Positions 47,143 through 58,867 are shown, counted from the first letter of the stretch. The stretch: 64,000 nucleotides of DNA from Platycnemis pennipes (GCA_933228895.1 CAKOGI010000065.1:1-64000); one strand, 5' to 3'. Made by a program: numbers and translations. The notes: a model not told the origin generated them from the letters alone.

Positions 47143-48790
47143 ATGCCTAGACATTACGTGAATCACCCCGATGAATTTTGTTACGTATGCGGTGAAATTA
47201 CTTTCAAGGCTCAAAGGAGGAACATTACTCCCTTTTTGAGACGGTGTTATGAACTTTATTTTGACTGTCCGCTGGGTGACCAGGATAAAGTATGGGCGCC
47301 TCATGTGATGTGTAGCACCTGTGTAAGGCTTTTCACTGGTTGGACTGACGGAAAACGTCATATGAATTTTGCCGTCCCCATGATTTGGACGGGAATATAA
47401 GGATCATTTTTCAGACTGTTATTTTTGTTTAACAAAAATTAAAGGAATTACAACGAAGGCAAAACACAGTAAAATATCCAAACAACCTAGAATCAGCCGG
47501 CCTCTCACTCCAAAAAGTTACCAGTACCGGAACCACCGGAAAATGTTAATCTTAGCGAAGATTCAGAAGGTAGGTAATCAAGAAGGTGAGAATGAAAGAT
47601 TCAAAAACTTGAAGGACCCAAATTTCTGACCGAGTACATCTGACGGACCGCATTTTATAACGCAAGAGGATTTAAATGATCTAGTGCGCTATTAAAATTT
47701 TTCTAAAAAGCAGAGGGAGATCTTAGGATCACGATCAAAGGGTAGGAAAGTGCTGGATCCAAATACGAAAATTTCTATGCATCGATCTCGCCATGACGAA
47801 TTTCAAATTATTTTTTCTCAAGAAAACAACCTTATTATTTGCAATGATTTTCTCTCTGTTATGGATACTCTTAATTTTGAATACAACACAGTTGATTGAC
47901 GTTTGTTCATTGATTCCTCCAAGGTCAGTTTAAAGGCTGTTCTCTTACATAATGGAAATGAGCTCCCATCGATGTCGTTAGCTAATGGAACTGACATGAA
48001 AGAATCTTATGATAATATGCAGTTACTTTTAGATAAAAATCACTACGAAAATATAAGTGGAAAATTTGTGGCGACTTGAAAGTAATTGCCATTTTACTAG
48101 GCTTACAGCTTAGCTACACGAAATATTGTTGCTTCATCTGCGAGTGGGATAGCAGAGACAGAAAAAATCATTACTTAAAAAAAGATTAGCCAGTACGTAA
48201 AGCACTCGTTCCTCGATCCAAAAATGTCCATTTTATGCGTATGGATGATCCAAAAATGATCTTTTTCCAACTCTACATATTAAATTAGGACTTTTTAAAA
48301 ATTTTGTGAAAGCCATGGACAAAACTGGTGCTGGTTTTACTTATTTGAAACAAAAATTCCCCAAAATCAGTGCGGCAAAGATCAAAGAAGGAATTTTTAT
48401 TGTGCCTCAGATTAGGGAAGTGTTGAAGGATTAGGAATTTCAACAGCAATTGACTTGAACGGAAAAAGCGCGTGGAACGCATTTAAAAATGTAGTTGAAC
48501 ATTTTCTAGGAAAAATCATGGCTGAAAATTATCGCGATCGGGTGGCTAATCTAATTAAATCGCACCAAAAAATGGGCTGCAATATGTCCTTAAAAATTCA
48601 CTTCCTAGACTCACACCTGGATTTTTTCCGCAAAACCTTGGCGCCGTTAGTGATGAACACGGTGTGCGTTTCCACCACCATATTTTACACATGCAAAAAT
48701 GGTACCAAGGAAAGTTCAGCAACAATTTTATCCCATCTCACAGATTTTAAGTATAGAACTGAGACGGGTTAAAATGCGCCTGGCTTAGTT
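47143..48790 (+). pseudogene. Multi-copy arthropod protein of unknown function, decayed
   Basis: The first frame (47143-47400) has FCYVCGE and HVMCSTCVRL, a CxxC...CxxC arrangement, then HMNFAVPMIW. After frameshifts come DCYFCLTKIKG (47414 on), LPVPEPPENVNLSEDSEG-like text, LFIDSSKVSLKAVLLHNGN (47909 on), MKESYDNMQLLLDK, IKLGLFKNFVKAMDKTGAGF (48280 on), KIKEGIF and NMSLKIHFLDSHLDFF. I recall this order from a family present in many copies in insect and other arthropod genomes; its function is unknown to me. The conserved Asp and Glu positions recall DDE enzymes, but that is speculation. At least five frame breaks. Confidence 0.65.
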
Positions 48791-49119
48791 ATTATATCAG
48801 CAAGATATTAGGTGTCTCAAGGGTTCATGATTGGGTGACTAATGTTCGTTCACAAGCAGCACTAATAGTGCCGACCATATTAACCTTACGTCAATTAAGG
48901 TAATATTTGGCCAATATGGTAAAACTCAGTTACCTTTGAGGAGAATAAGAGAAGGAAAAACTTAAATACATATTGTAGTTTAATCTTTACGGTTGCTCTT
49001 TTTTTATTTCAATATTTTTTTTCCTGTTATCCATTCATGGTTTATGTCGAATAACTTGGTCTTTCAGTAGCTCCTGTAAAGTTGATATCTGTGTAATTAC
49101 TACAAGTAATTATTCGATA
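48791..49119. other. No gene recognised
   Basis: AT-rich spacer. Confidence 0.4.
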
Positions 49120-49190
49120 GAAGAATTGAGTAGAAAGCTGCGTCAAACCAATCCTAGGATTGTTAACCAATGATGATGATGAATTATTGT
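49120..49190 (+). mobile_element. Second LINE family, 3' end fragment
   Basis: AAGCTGCGTCAAACCAATCC followed by TAGGATTGTTAACCAATGATG matches 36731-36785 of LINE-B (GCTGTGTCAAACCAATCTTAG), ending in ATG repeats. Encodes the WRAAxNQS-like terminus. Confidence 0.6.
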
Positions 49191-49434
49191 TGTTAAATGT
49201 TAGAGCATTAGAAATACGAGTAGCAAAGGACAAATAAATATTTTCTAAGATAATTACAGCCAAGGAGATTAGATGCACTGGAGACGAGTACTATGGGCAC
49301 ACTAACATATGGGAGATTTTGTAACCAGAATAAGGGTGCTTGAGAATGAACCACGTTCACTTATCATCTCTAACGGACTTGATCATGAAGTGCTCTTCAT
49401 TCAGCACTCAATATGTGGAGGAATACCAGTAAAA

Positions 49435-49505
49435 AATATCTGCCACTGCTGGGATTAAAATCCGTACCCTTGGGACGGGATACCAATTATCTATCCATCA
49501 TACCA
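49435..49505 (-). repeat. tRNA-like SINE head
   Basis: On the minus strand GGAGTGGTATGATGGATAG (A-box-like) precedes GGGTACGGATTTTAATCCC (B-box-like) by a tRNA-like spacing of about 30 bases. No functional tRNA fold. Confidence 0.45.
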
Positions 49506-50009
49506 CTCCGATATCATTACCATTATTAATATTAATTTATGCACATTTGTATGACCTTCCTGTATATTTACATAAAGTATTTTTTCTAATTGTTTATTGT
49601 ATTATTATGACAGGAACAATTTGAATATTCTAGGAAGCATTTTGAAAAACAACAGATATGACCTCAGCACGTGCTTTTACCATGAAATTCCTGATCATAA
49701 CATGCCGCGGAAGCTGTCTTGGAGAGAAGTTCAGCTTTGGATCATGTCCTACAGTCAATGACCTACCTCTGGTTACAGCCTTTCCTCCGGTAAGATATTT
49801 TCAATTCCTTAGGTGTTTCCGCTAACGCTTTTGGATTAAGGAAAAAGCATGTGTTGAGTAACCATGAACATCATTTAGCAGATTGAATTCCAACGCTTTG
49901 TTGCATTGCTAGTGACTATGCTTATCATTCTATTCAAAACAAATGGCAATTCAATCCCTCATTTGTCTCATAAATAAAAACTACTAAGGAAACAGCATTC
50001 ATTACATAA

Positions 50010-51737
50010 ATACGCATACAGCTGCCCATGCGCGATAACGGGTGCTTGAAGCATAAGAACCACTTTCTCCAATGTTTGACCTTGTGCCTTGTTGATGGTC
50101 ATGCTGTAGCCGAGATGGACTAGAAATTGGCGCCTGGTGAATTGGTGAGTTGATGGTAATCTTTGGGAGCATGAGTTCCAGACCTGCCCTGGTGCCTGCC
50201 TGGATCTTCGCCATTAAAATGTCCTGGCCGATTCTTGTCACATGAAGCCTGGTGCTATGGCAAAGGCCATCACTTGTATTGATGTCGCGCAGTAGGATGA
50301 TGATGACACCCACCTTGAGCTTCAACAGATGAGGAGGCATGCCAGTAGGACACAGACTGTGGAGAACTCGACTGGACATATGGCATCTGGTGCCACTGCC
50401 TCGTCAACTGGTGCACTGCACTTGGAAAATTGTGCATTTCCCCTTGAAGTCACTCCAGAATACTGCTGTTGACTGCCAGAGAGTACTCGTTAAGTGGGCA
50501 ATGGATGGCGCGATGAGCAAAACTGGTGTCATCTGGGCTGATACTGCTGCCAAACACCTTGTCAATGAGCTCTGTGATTGTGCTGACTGCTTGAGGTTGC
50601 TGCAAGTCGATTTCTATGCTGTTATGAGGATCATTTGCCGTCCCGTTGCCAACTTGAAGGAGCCATGCTGCAAACTCCTGCTCGCCTGGGCCTGCTCTAA
50701 TCTTTGTGTGCAGGTGAAATACTCGAAAGTGGCGCCACAGAACGCTCTGGGTGATTGTTGCTGCAATGCTGTCCATATTGCTGCCACCTTTGACCACTGG
50801 TAGTGTTTGCCGGAAGTCCCCGCCCTGGTAGAATCATAATTCCTCCTAGGGACGCGTACATGCATTGATATCTTGTAATAGTCAATCCACAGCCACAAGA
50901 GCATGCTTGTGGGACATGGGAGCCTCATTCCAAATCATCAACGGTGCCATCCTAAGTTGAACTGCTGCTATTGTGGTGCCAGAAAGTCTGCATACTGAGT
51001 TGTCAGAAAACTGGATGGGGATTTTGAACCTGTTGTGTGCTGTCGTGCCTTTCTCCAAGATGTTCGGCTATAATGCCAGTGGACGCCACATTGATAGAGA
51101 GCGTGCCTTGAAAGCTGAGAATGCTGGATATTGTGTTGTACACAAATGTCTTACCAGTGCCGCCAGGTCCATCCGTGTAAAAGCAGCCGCCTTGACCACT
51201 TGCAATTGCTGCCTGCACTTGCTGCACGATTTCTACTTGTTCTGGGTTTAGCTGTGCCATTAAGTTGACAAACCACTCTACTGGCACTTGTTGATGCTGT
51301 TGCTGGTCATTGAATCACTGAGCTCTTGGAGGTCGTCATCATGCAGAAGCTGAATGTTGTCGATGATTGTTGATTATGGGAGCCCGAATTGTGCATAAGT
51401 GAGCCTATGTTGATCCAGTTGGCGCTGCAGAAGAATCAGACACACTTGCTCTGCTTGCTCGGTTGTGCACAGCCTTTGACTCATGGCTTCTGAGTACTGG
51501 TTCCACAGCTGTAGGGGCTTCATAGGTGGCCCATAAACCAAAATTGTGACAAAGATGTTAACCAGCTGGCGTGGCATCAGGCAGTCGGTGCCCACCGCAT
51601 TGCTGATTCAAACTCGTGGTCAACTAACAGAAGTCTATGGGCCACAGCAGCCTCTCGAAAAGGTGCATAGTGTTGTATACCAACTGTCTTGAGGTCGTCA
51701 AATCTTCGGGCGCCCTTGATGTGCAACAGAAGTAGAC
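50010..51737 (-). pseudogene. Helitron helicase half
   Basis: Order along the minus strand: GSYVYFCCTSRAPEDL (from 51749); a middle region MPRQLVNIFVTILVYGPP; LNPEQ and the P-loop GPGGTGKTFVYN (about 51150-51190, Walker A); VASTGIIAEHL; IWNEAPMSHKHAL (50905-50940, Walker B); QSVLWRHFRVFHLHT; RAIHCPLNEYSLAVNSSILE (50450-50510); and GMPPHLLKLKVGVIIILLRD (50280-50340). PIF1-like Helitron helicases unwind the strand released by Rep. In Walker B the usual WDEAP reads WNEAP (AAT for GAT at 50928-50930), and several frameshifts separate the blocks. Confidence 0.85.
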
Positions 51738-51749
51738 GTAGGAACCACC
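51738..51749. repeat. Target-site duplication, left copy
   Basis: GTAGGAACCACC, repeated exactly at 53054-53065. On the minus strand it encodes GGSY in both Helitron halves. It directly abuts the Penelope left arm. Confidence 0.85.
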
Positions 51750-51799
51750 ATGAAAAAGTAAAAATGACTTTGTATATTCCACACTTTTATTAACAATAC

Positions 51800-51833
51800 C
51801 GACCGCGGTTTCGACGGCTATAGCGTCATTGTC
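51800..51833 (-). ncRNA. Candidate decayed hammerhead-like motif, minus copy
   Basis: Mirror of the motif described at 52927-52961; identical core. Confidence 0.25.
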
Positions 51834-52046
51834 AAGGCAACATATAGTGTACAACAAGTGCCGAAGGAATGGCCTTAAATACAAAACATCAGGGGGGTGG
51901 GGTAACATATTGAGGAGTGGAGTGGGAAGGGGGTGGATCACTTGCGGTTGACTTGGGCAAGGGGTTCATTTGGTAGGAAAATGGAGGAGGGGGGCTGTAG
52001 GTGTAAACGCTTTCCCTTGGTTGAAGGTTATTGGAGGGGGGGGGTG

Positions 52047-52400
52047 CTACGGAGGGGTTGGGGACTGGTGTGGGTTGGGAAATGTTATAAAGGGTGATGC
52101 TTTAAACTCTGCCATGTCATTTAAAATAGTTACATTGTGAGATTTGGAGTGTTTTACAATTTCATATCGTCCTAAAAAATCCAGTTTAAAACTTTTGTCA
52201 CACACATGTAAAACATTAAAATTAAAATCTGCACTATGTCCAGTGTCTGTCAAATGTTTGGCAAAGGTGGATTTTTCATCTCTGTTCTTTGCACTCCTCT
52301 TGTGTTCATTCACACGAGTGGAAAACTTCCGTCCAGTTTGTCCTATGTATGCACCATTACAGTCCGAACACTTTAACATGTAGACACCACTCGGTCTGTA
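52047..52400 (-). pseudogene. Penelope-like GIY-YIG endonuclease, minus copy
   Basis: From the junction the minus frame reads GVYMLKCSDCNGAYIGQTGR: the GIY (GVY) and YIG motifs of the nuclease, with the CxxC typical of Penelope endonucleases. It continues with STRVNEHKR (conserved Arg and a His), HLTDTGHS (second His) and RYEIVKHSKSHN (conserved Glu), then ends in a Pro-rich tail. The full protein would have a reverse transcriptase in front; that is missing, so this is a C-terminal relic. Codons beyond the junction are antisense of the plus copy and not real. Confidence 0.85.
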
Positions 52401-52711
52401 ATGGTGCATACATAGGACAAACTGGACGGAAGTTTTCCACTCGTGTGAATGAACACAAGAGGAGTGCAAAGAACAGAGATGAAAAATCCACCTTTGCCAA
52501 ACATTTGACAGACACTGGACATAGTGCAGATTTTAATTTTAATGTTTTACATGTATGTGACAAAAGTTTTAAACTGGATTTTTTAGAACGATATGAAATT
52601 GTAAAACACTCCAAATCTCACAATGTAACTATTTTAAATGACATGGCAGAGTTTAAAGCATCACCCTTTATAACATTTCCCAACCCACACCAGTCCCCAA
52701 CTCCTCCGTAG
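52396..52711 (+). pseudogene. Penelope-like GIY-YIG endonuclease, plus copy
   Basis: Begins four codons later than its partner at CNGAYIGQTGR, so the GVY motif is lost. The remainder (NEHKR, HLTDTGHS, LERYEIVKHS) is intact to the same stop. One residue differs near the conserved Glu (LERYE here, LGRYE in the minus copy). Confidence 0.85.
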
Positions 52712-52926
52712 CCCCCTCCCCCCTCCAATAACCTTCAACCAAGGGAAAGCGTTTACACCTACAGCCCCCCCCCCTCCATTTTCCTACCAAATGAACTCCT
52801 TGCCCAAGTCAACCGCAAGTGATCCACCCCCTTCCCACTCCACTCCTCAATATGTTACCCCACCCCCCTGCTGTTTTGTATTTAAGGCCATTCCTTCGGC
52901 ACTTGTTGTACACTATATGTTGCCTT

Positions 52927-52961
52927 GACAATGACGCTATAGCCGTCGAAACCGCGGTCGG
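52927..52961 (+). ncRNA. Candidate decayed hammerhead-like motif, plus copy
   Basis: AATGA (52930-52934), then GACG/CGTC able to pair around CTATAGC, then GAAA (52948-52951). It closes with ACC-GC-GGT (52951-52958) followed by C, which fits a very short helix III and the UH cleavage dinucleotide. Penelope elements of some animals carry minimal type I hammerheads near their ends. The first core box deviates from CUGAUGA, so activity is doubtful. Confidence 0.3.
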
Positions 52962-53053
52962 TATTGTTAATAAAAGTGTGGAATATACAAAGTCATTTTT
53001 ACTTTTTCATGATGATTCAATTCCACAAAGTTACGCCTGAAGGTATTTCTTCG

Positions 53054-53065
53054 GTAGGAACCACC
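53054..53065. repeat. Target-site duplication, right copy
   Basis: Exact repeat of 51738-51749 (GTAGGAACCACC); the Helitron frame resumes in it. Confidence 0.85.
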
Positions 53066-55680
53066 TTTCACCATAAGACATTGGCACATTTGGCATGCGC
53101 CCTTGACCTTGCACGCCCTTTGCCGCCTAGTCCAAACTCGCTGTCGCCGCTTGAATGCATAGTGCTCTGGAATTTGGATGCAGGTGACAGACCTCGCAAA
53201 TTCGTCAGGAGGATCCATGCTGTTGACGGCAAACCACGTCATGAGACTTGTGTTTTCCGCTTGCTCGATAGCTTCCTCCTCATTGCCTTGCTCAAAGTAC
53301 ACTGTATGCCGGTGAGGAAGGTGCTGCGACAAGAGGAAAACAGAGTGACTGGACCCATAAGTGTCCTATCCTTCAAATGGCCACAGAGCCTCAGGTGCAG
53401 ACCCAAATCGTGCATCAACATCTCTAGATTTCGTCATAGTTTGTCATCTGTGCCTCAACATCGCCAGATTGAGATGCTTGAGTAGCCACTGCTGCCCTGT
53501 CATGGCCCTTGAAGAAGTACTTGTACATGAATTCCTGAGCAGATTTCGACATTGATGTGTACACAGTAGCGCTGAAGCAGGTAGGCATTGTAGGACACTA
53601 CCCGTGTATTTATGACATGAATTTTGCCAATATGAGCAGTGTGCCCATTTGGTTTCCGCCAGTAGAGATGATAAGTGCTCATCAGAACCGTTGTTGATTC
53701 AGTATGTGCTTTCGGAAAGCTTTTGGAGCAGCACACAACTTGCTGCCTGTCTGGCTTCATTCAAGGCGAGTTTGGGTTGAGTTCGCCACAAGGATTATGC
53801 ACCATGTGCTGCTTGACCAACTCGTGAAGTGCTGGATACCTGCTGGGTGATGGGAACTCAACGAAAACCACTAGACCTACCCATTCAGGGTTGCCAAACA
53901 CCTTGCCCCTGCTTTCCAGGATCACCAACAGGTGCATGTGTGGAAGACCATGCTTTTCGAACCTGATGGAGTATGTGCACCTCTTTACTCGCCCAAATAC
54001 CATTCCATGTGTAATGTCTTTGAGCATTTGCTTGACCTTGAGGGCGAAAACACGGGAGACTAATCAGGGCGATCAGAGGCGGTTTGGCCGGGTTCCAGCA
54101 GTGCCAGGATCTCTGGCCACTTGGGGTTGCAGGTGAACGTGACAAACTAATCTGGGCCCCCAAGGCGTGCTAACATTGCCATGGAATTCTGAAACCGCTG
54201 CTGGATGTTTCGGGGGCTGCCACAGAATTGACCTGGGAGGATCAACATTTGGCCAGACTGTGCATTGTTTGCATCCGCCAGGTTCTGCACATAGTCGAGA
54301 AGGCCAGTATATTGCTCGACCCTGAGTTGCTGTTCGTTTAGGCGCACATACCGGCGCCGATTTCCCACAATTCAACAGTAGGCGTCATCAGACTACTACT
54401 GGAGTATATTCCGCCCCAGTAGTAAAAGCAAAGTAATCTCGTGCAGTTGCCTGATTAAGGTGAGCCCTGTTGTAGCTCCAGCCAAGTTTACCAAAGGGAA
54501 AGAGCAGTGGGTACAGGAAGGGCTCAACCAGGTCGCATTCTGGAGAAATCCGCTGGCCACTGGCTCCGGGATACCGTGGGTAAATTGCAATGTCGCGGGG
54601 CTGCCTTAATTCGCCATCTGGTGTTTCAAACAATGCCGCCACGTGGTTGACTGTTGGCAGGTTGTAGCGCCTTGCATCTCGATCAACAGTGGCTGGGTCT
54701 TCAATGCGCAGCAGGAAATTGAAATTTCGTTGCCAGGGGTCGCCATTGCCTTGCTGCTACTGCTGAAGCTGCTGCTCGATCATCATTTGGTAGCCGCGCA
54801 CATAAGGATTTAATGCATGGAGGAGTGCACTGAGCTCTTGCATCAGCTGCATGTCTCACCGGTTTGCTGTGTTGGCGTGGTGCAGGTTACCTGCTGCATC
54901 TACATCCATGATGTACAGCTGTGCAAAGGCGTTTGGGCGATCATCGAAGGGCAGCCATGACGATTGTCTGTGATACACTAGGCATTCAATCTTGAACACA
55001 TAAGGACCTCACCCTTGCAGTTGAGCAACGTTGGCACCCAGAGAAGGAAAGCAGAAGTTGGTGTTGTACTCGCGGATGTTGGTGAAAAAGAGGCGCGACC
55101 TTAGTTCTGTACCAGTTGAGAGCCTAGGATAAAGGAGCCCAAGTCTTTCTCGTGCAGCTAGGTGGTGGTTCTTCACGCTGATGTGGTGGTATATTAGCCC
55201 GTGCTTGTTGGTGGCACTCTGTGTTCAGCTGCTGGATGACTTAGCGTTCTTCTGTGGTCTGACCTGCACGAATTTGGCGCTTGAGACCTGTGTTCTGCTG
55301 CTGAAAAACTTAGTGTTCTTCTGGTTTGTAACTGACGCGTTCTCGGCGATGCTGCTCTGTGTTCTGCAGCTGCTGCTGTTCTCTCTCTACTTGCCTCAGT
55401 CTTGCACACCTTTATCGATGCTGCTCCCGATTGCGCTCTCGAGGTCGCTCACGCTGAGAGTCAGTCTGCTGTGCACTCCTTTGCCGCTGTCGTTCTGCAT
55501 CTTGTAGGCCTTGTTGTTGTCTTGCACGCCTCTCTCGCTGCTGCTCTAGCTGCTGCTCCTGTTGTGATACCGATGGGCGTGCGATGGTGCGGCGGTTGCG
55601 CAGAGGACGTTGCTGCTGTTACTGCTGTTCCTCCTCCATGGCGTCAGGGGAGGGAGAGTGTCGTCGTGAACGTGTAGAGT
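53066..55680 (-). pseudogene. Helitron N-terminus and Rep half
   Basis: From 55680 down: Arg/Gln-rich coding with CTGCTG runs (55200-55650); a central part (54388-54950) with LYPLLFPFGKLGW; RNIQQRFQNSMAMLARLGGP (54150-54230); and the Rep motif HGLPHMHLLV (53930-53950), whose HMH is the HUH metal site that nicks single-stranded DNA. HMVHNPCGE, CSKSFPKAH, VVSYNAYLLQRY and HINVEICS follow. In the next frame FMYKYFFKGHDRA (near 53500-53535) gives the Y2 region, with Phe at the first of the two expected tyrosines. MSQHLPHRHTVYFEQGN and the CxRIPEHY-like CIQIPEHY end the Rep-helicase linker. Frameshifts throughout. Confidence 0.85.
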
Positions 55681-56764
55681 AGATGGATTTTTGATTCGTA
55701 AAATTTGCAAATCCGTGATGACCATGCACTACATTCTGAAACCCCAATTAGATTGAAAGAGAAACAACACTTTAAAATAAGGTTTATGAAATATTTAGTG
55801 CATAAATGGGTAGAAAGCCTTTTTTTCCAATTGAGAATAAAGTATAGTCAAGTTTTTAAGTCATACTTCACTTGAATCACTTGCGATGAATGAAAATATC
55901 CACCGTTCCACGCAAGTCCATAATTTTGTGAATTTCATGCATGCAAACTTCTCCATACTTCGAAAGGAGTAATTGCTCAAACCACTCAGTATAATATAAT
56001 GACAAATAATTAAATAAACAAAATTTATGGGTAAACATTCTTACGAATCAATAGATAATGCCTTCATGCCTTAATAGATGAAACTAAGTCCGCTTTCTGT
56101 AACTTATTTCACGTCGTCAATTAGTTAATGCACATTTAGCAAAACACGTAAACAAACATACATAGCAACTTGTACGAATTTGTATAGCAGCTATTTTCCA
56201 ATGTTAAAAGATAGTGAAAACACTCTTTTTAACACTTAAATTTTCACAATGTCCGATTCGTTGACAAATACTTAAATACGTCTGTTCCATGTGCCCATAT
56301 TTCACCACTCCCGCATCCATCAGATAAGTACCTTCGTAGTTAACCTCACAGTGATGCACAGAGGTCGAGCATTAAAACATCCTGGGAGGTTTTCAAGCCG
56401 CACACAATTATACTTTTTATATTTTTTGGGCGGGAAGGAGGTACAAAGGAAATCTAAAACTGTCCAGTTGTCACTTTCGGTGGCTGCTGCGTACAGGCAT
56501 TGTCGTTCTCCAAGCTTTCATACCCGTTGCAGGGTACTTAAGACTTTTAGTGCAATTTATACCAAAATGGGTAATGCTTGTCGGTCTTTCCACGAGAAGC
56601 AGTATAAATAGAGATATTATAGCATTGCTTGGAGGGGAATACATTCTTGTGTAGTACTCCGCTTTACTCAAGCATATTAATTCCTATGATGGAGGTTTAA
56701 GCAATGGAATAAGTGAAGAATGTACATTGTACAAGCCTCACCAATCTCTAAAAAATTTGGTGAG
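55681..56764. other. No gene recognised
   Basis: AT-rich; short frames without motif. The Helitron 5' end may lie here but TC plus a matching partner was not identified. Confidence 0.4.
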
Positions 56765-56935
56765 GATAGGAAAGGTCGATATGATAAAATTGTTAGTTTC
56801 ATTAAATTATTAAATGGAATCAATACCAGAGCGTGGGTTGAAATTTAGACAATCATTTATGTAAATTTGAAACAATTTTTTTTCCAACAACGTTAGGAAT
56901 ATATTGATAAAGCCATCGTATTTTGCTGGATTCGG
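56765..56935 (+). mobile_element. CR1-like LINE internal fragment, decayed
   Basis: AGGTCGATATGATAAAATTG, then TTAAATTATTAAATGGAATCA and GGTTGAAATTTAGAC in the order of 29626-29715 in copy 1. No 3' end follows. Confidence 0.55.
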
Positions 56936-58867
56936 GCCACAGGAAAATATATTTAGCGATTAGGAAGGCGTAATATAGGAGGCGTAGTTTGAAGAGTTTA
57001 TGACTATAGCTCTATCAACTCAAATTCATTGGTACGTGCATATGATTACGACGTAATCATCATTATCTAATACATGAGATAGTCGTGAAAAATCAGCGGG
57101 CGAAAAAAATCTAATTTACACATTTTTAAAAGACATTTTTGATGAATACGCATTATCTAATTTGTGTATTTCTCTAAGTCTCCAGGTTTATATCGAGACA
57201 ATAAGAATCAAAACACAGTAAAGCTTATGGTTATATACACAATTTAGAGTACCTTAGAAAGTAAATACGAAATCGGATGAACGAATAAGAAAGTTCAAAA
57301 TGTTTATCGCGAAATTCCAAGAACAGAGGAAAATATGCTGTTTTTCTATAGCCTTTTTATGTTTTAACTCCCAAACTTCACTGCAATGGCGTCAATGAAC
57401 TTGCTACGAATACATAATAATGCAACCTTCATTTAAATTGTCTCAGTTTTACCAAATGTCTACCCACCTACTTGAAATAGAGCCAGTAGTCGCGAAAGGC
57501 ACAACGCAGTTAACGGCATCCCTTTCCGACGAAATATTTGTGCACCATTCACTTCGGAGACGGCAATAGCAAATACCTTAGGCCATAGCCGTAGCTCCGA
57601 GGGCTCGGAGAAGAACCGAAAAAAAATTGCAAAGTATGCAGAAATCTTGAGAGTAAACTGTAAATTGATTGCAAGAATAAGAAGAGTTCATTTTGTGTCC
57701 GTCAAGTACACAAGGATGAAAGATTGACATTTAGTTATTTTACTCAGCGAAAGAATAAAATCTTGCACTATCATAGTATATATCTATCACATAGTAAGCT
57801 ATCCGTATACAGCAATCCAGGGAATCAAGCGATCCGTAATCATCCAAATCAAAATTCAGCATCGTACTTTATCAAATACGGCTTTTCTACAAAATCAAAC
57901 GAGCACGAATAGTATATATGCAGCTGTGTACTGTTGAGCATGAGCTATCAAAATGTATGAACTATGTAATAAATGTTTGAGGTTCGTGATGGCCTATTCA
58001 TCAGAGCAATGGGCTACGGATCACAGCTTCTTCATCAATGACGAGGTTTGCCTGAAACTTTCACCTTTAAGGAGAAAATGGCATCGCCATTATCCCACAC
58101 ATTGACATAACTTCGATTCCTGATGACTAACAGAATTTTGTGGGAAAATAAATTCGTCCCTGGGAAAAGAGCTGCCCCTGCCCCTGAGCGTGTGAATTTC
58201 AAACGCCAACTTCTTAATACCGGGTGAAAGCTGCCCTTACCTATCAACCCATCTTTGGTTTCAACCCTGAGTGAGAGAGTTAATAACTAAGACAGTTAAG
58301 AAGAATATTTGTTATATATGTTTATTGCCACAAGAACAAATACGCGGATAATTAATTTCACAGGGATTTAGAGTTAATGAAGTACAGTTCCTGGTCGCCA
58401 CATTGTATCTCCAAATTTCTGCCGACATAAAATTATTCTATTTTATATTAATAGCAGTTCTGGAATTTCAATCTTTTTTTTCATGATTATTATGGATTTT
58501 ACAGTTCTCCACTCCTAGTTGCGAGTTCGTTGCTACAAGTAATCTGGACCGCCATGGATTGAGTTGTAACATTTGGAACACCGGAGTAATCACTACCAAT
58601 TCTATGTACTCCCTCACCATAACTGGTAAAAAGTATGGGTGAGTGTCCTCTTACATCTTTTTCAACCAACAGTATTTATTGACTTTAATCGTTCGGAATG
58701 TTGTGCATACATGCAGTGACAACCAATTGTACGTCAGCATATTATGTGACAAGAGACGACCGCCCTCCATCATAAGAGGCGGTACTATTTTTTGTGACAG
58801 TGGACGGTGTATCATAATTTGTTCAGAAGATGGTGGCGATATGGGGTGGAAGAGAAACATGAAATCA
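56936..58867. other. No gene recognised
   Basis: AT-rich. Frames at 57724-57912, 58035-58247 and the antisense pair near 58645-58895 show no domain. Confidence 0.4.

Larger units (their letters stand above)
51749..53053. mobile_element. Head-to-head pair of Penelope-like 3' fragments
   Basis: Arms 51749-52362 (minus copy) and 52396-53011 (plus copy) are near-perfect inverted repeats of about 615 bases around a 33-base spacer. Each copy runs from inside the GIY-YIG endonuclease to the element's 3' end, so both 3' ends point outward. Right of the plus copy an extra 42 bases (53012-53053) lie before the target duplication; a short extension beyond one repeat is known in Penelope elements. The near identity of the arms points to a recent insertion or to gene conversion. 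Confidence 0.85.
50010..55680 (-). mobile_element. Helitron carrying a Rep/helicase gene, interrupted
   Basis: A single minus-strand coding order runs from an Arg/Gln-rich N-terminus (about 55680-55180) through the Rep domain to a PIF1-type helicase (50010-51300). A Penelope-like pair is inserted at 51738-53065. The terminal features of Helitrons (5' TC, 3' hairpin and CTRR) were not identified. Coding homology stops at HGQLYA near 50015, just before the expected final VALSRV block, so the 3' end is probably lost. Confidence 0.8.

Noticed and set aside
50339..50803. 154-codon plus-strand open frame
   Set aside because: Antisense shadow of the Helitron helicase, whose minus-strand motifs are clear.
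52144..52614. Frames antisense to the GIY-YIG copies and the N-terminal parts crossing the junction
   Set aside because: Produced by the head-to-head palindrome; only the GIY-YIG sense frames have family motifs.
55181..55677. Two overlapping plus-strand frames rich in Leu
   Set aside because: Antisense of the CAG/CTG-rich, Arg/Gln-rich Helitron N-terminus.
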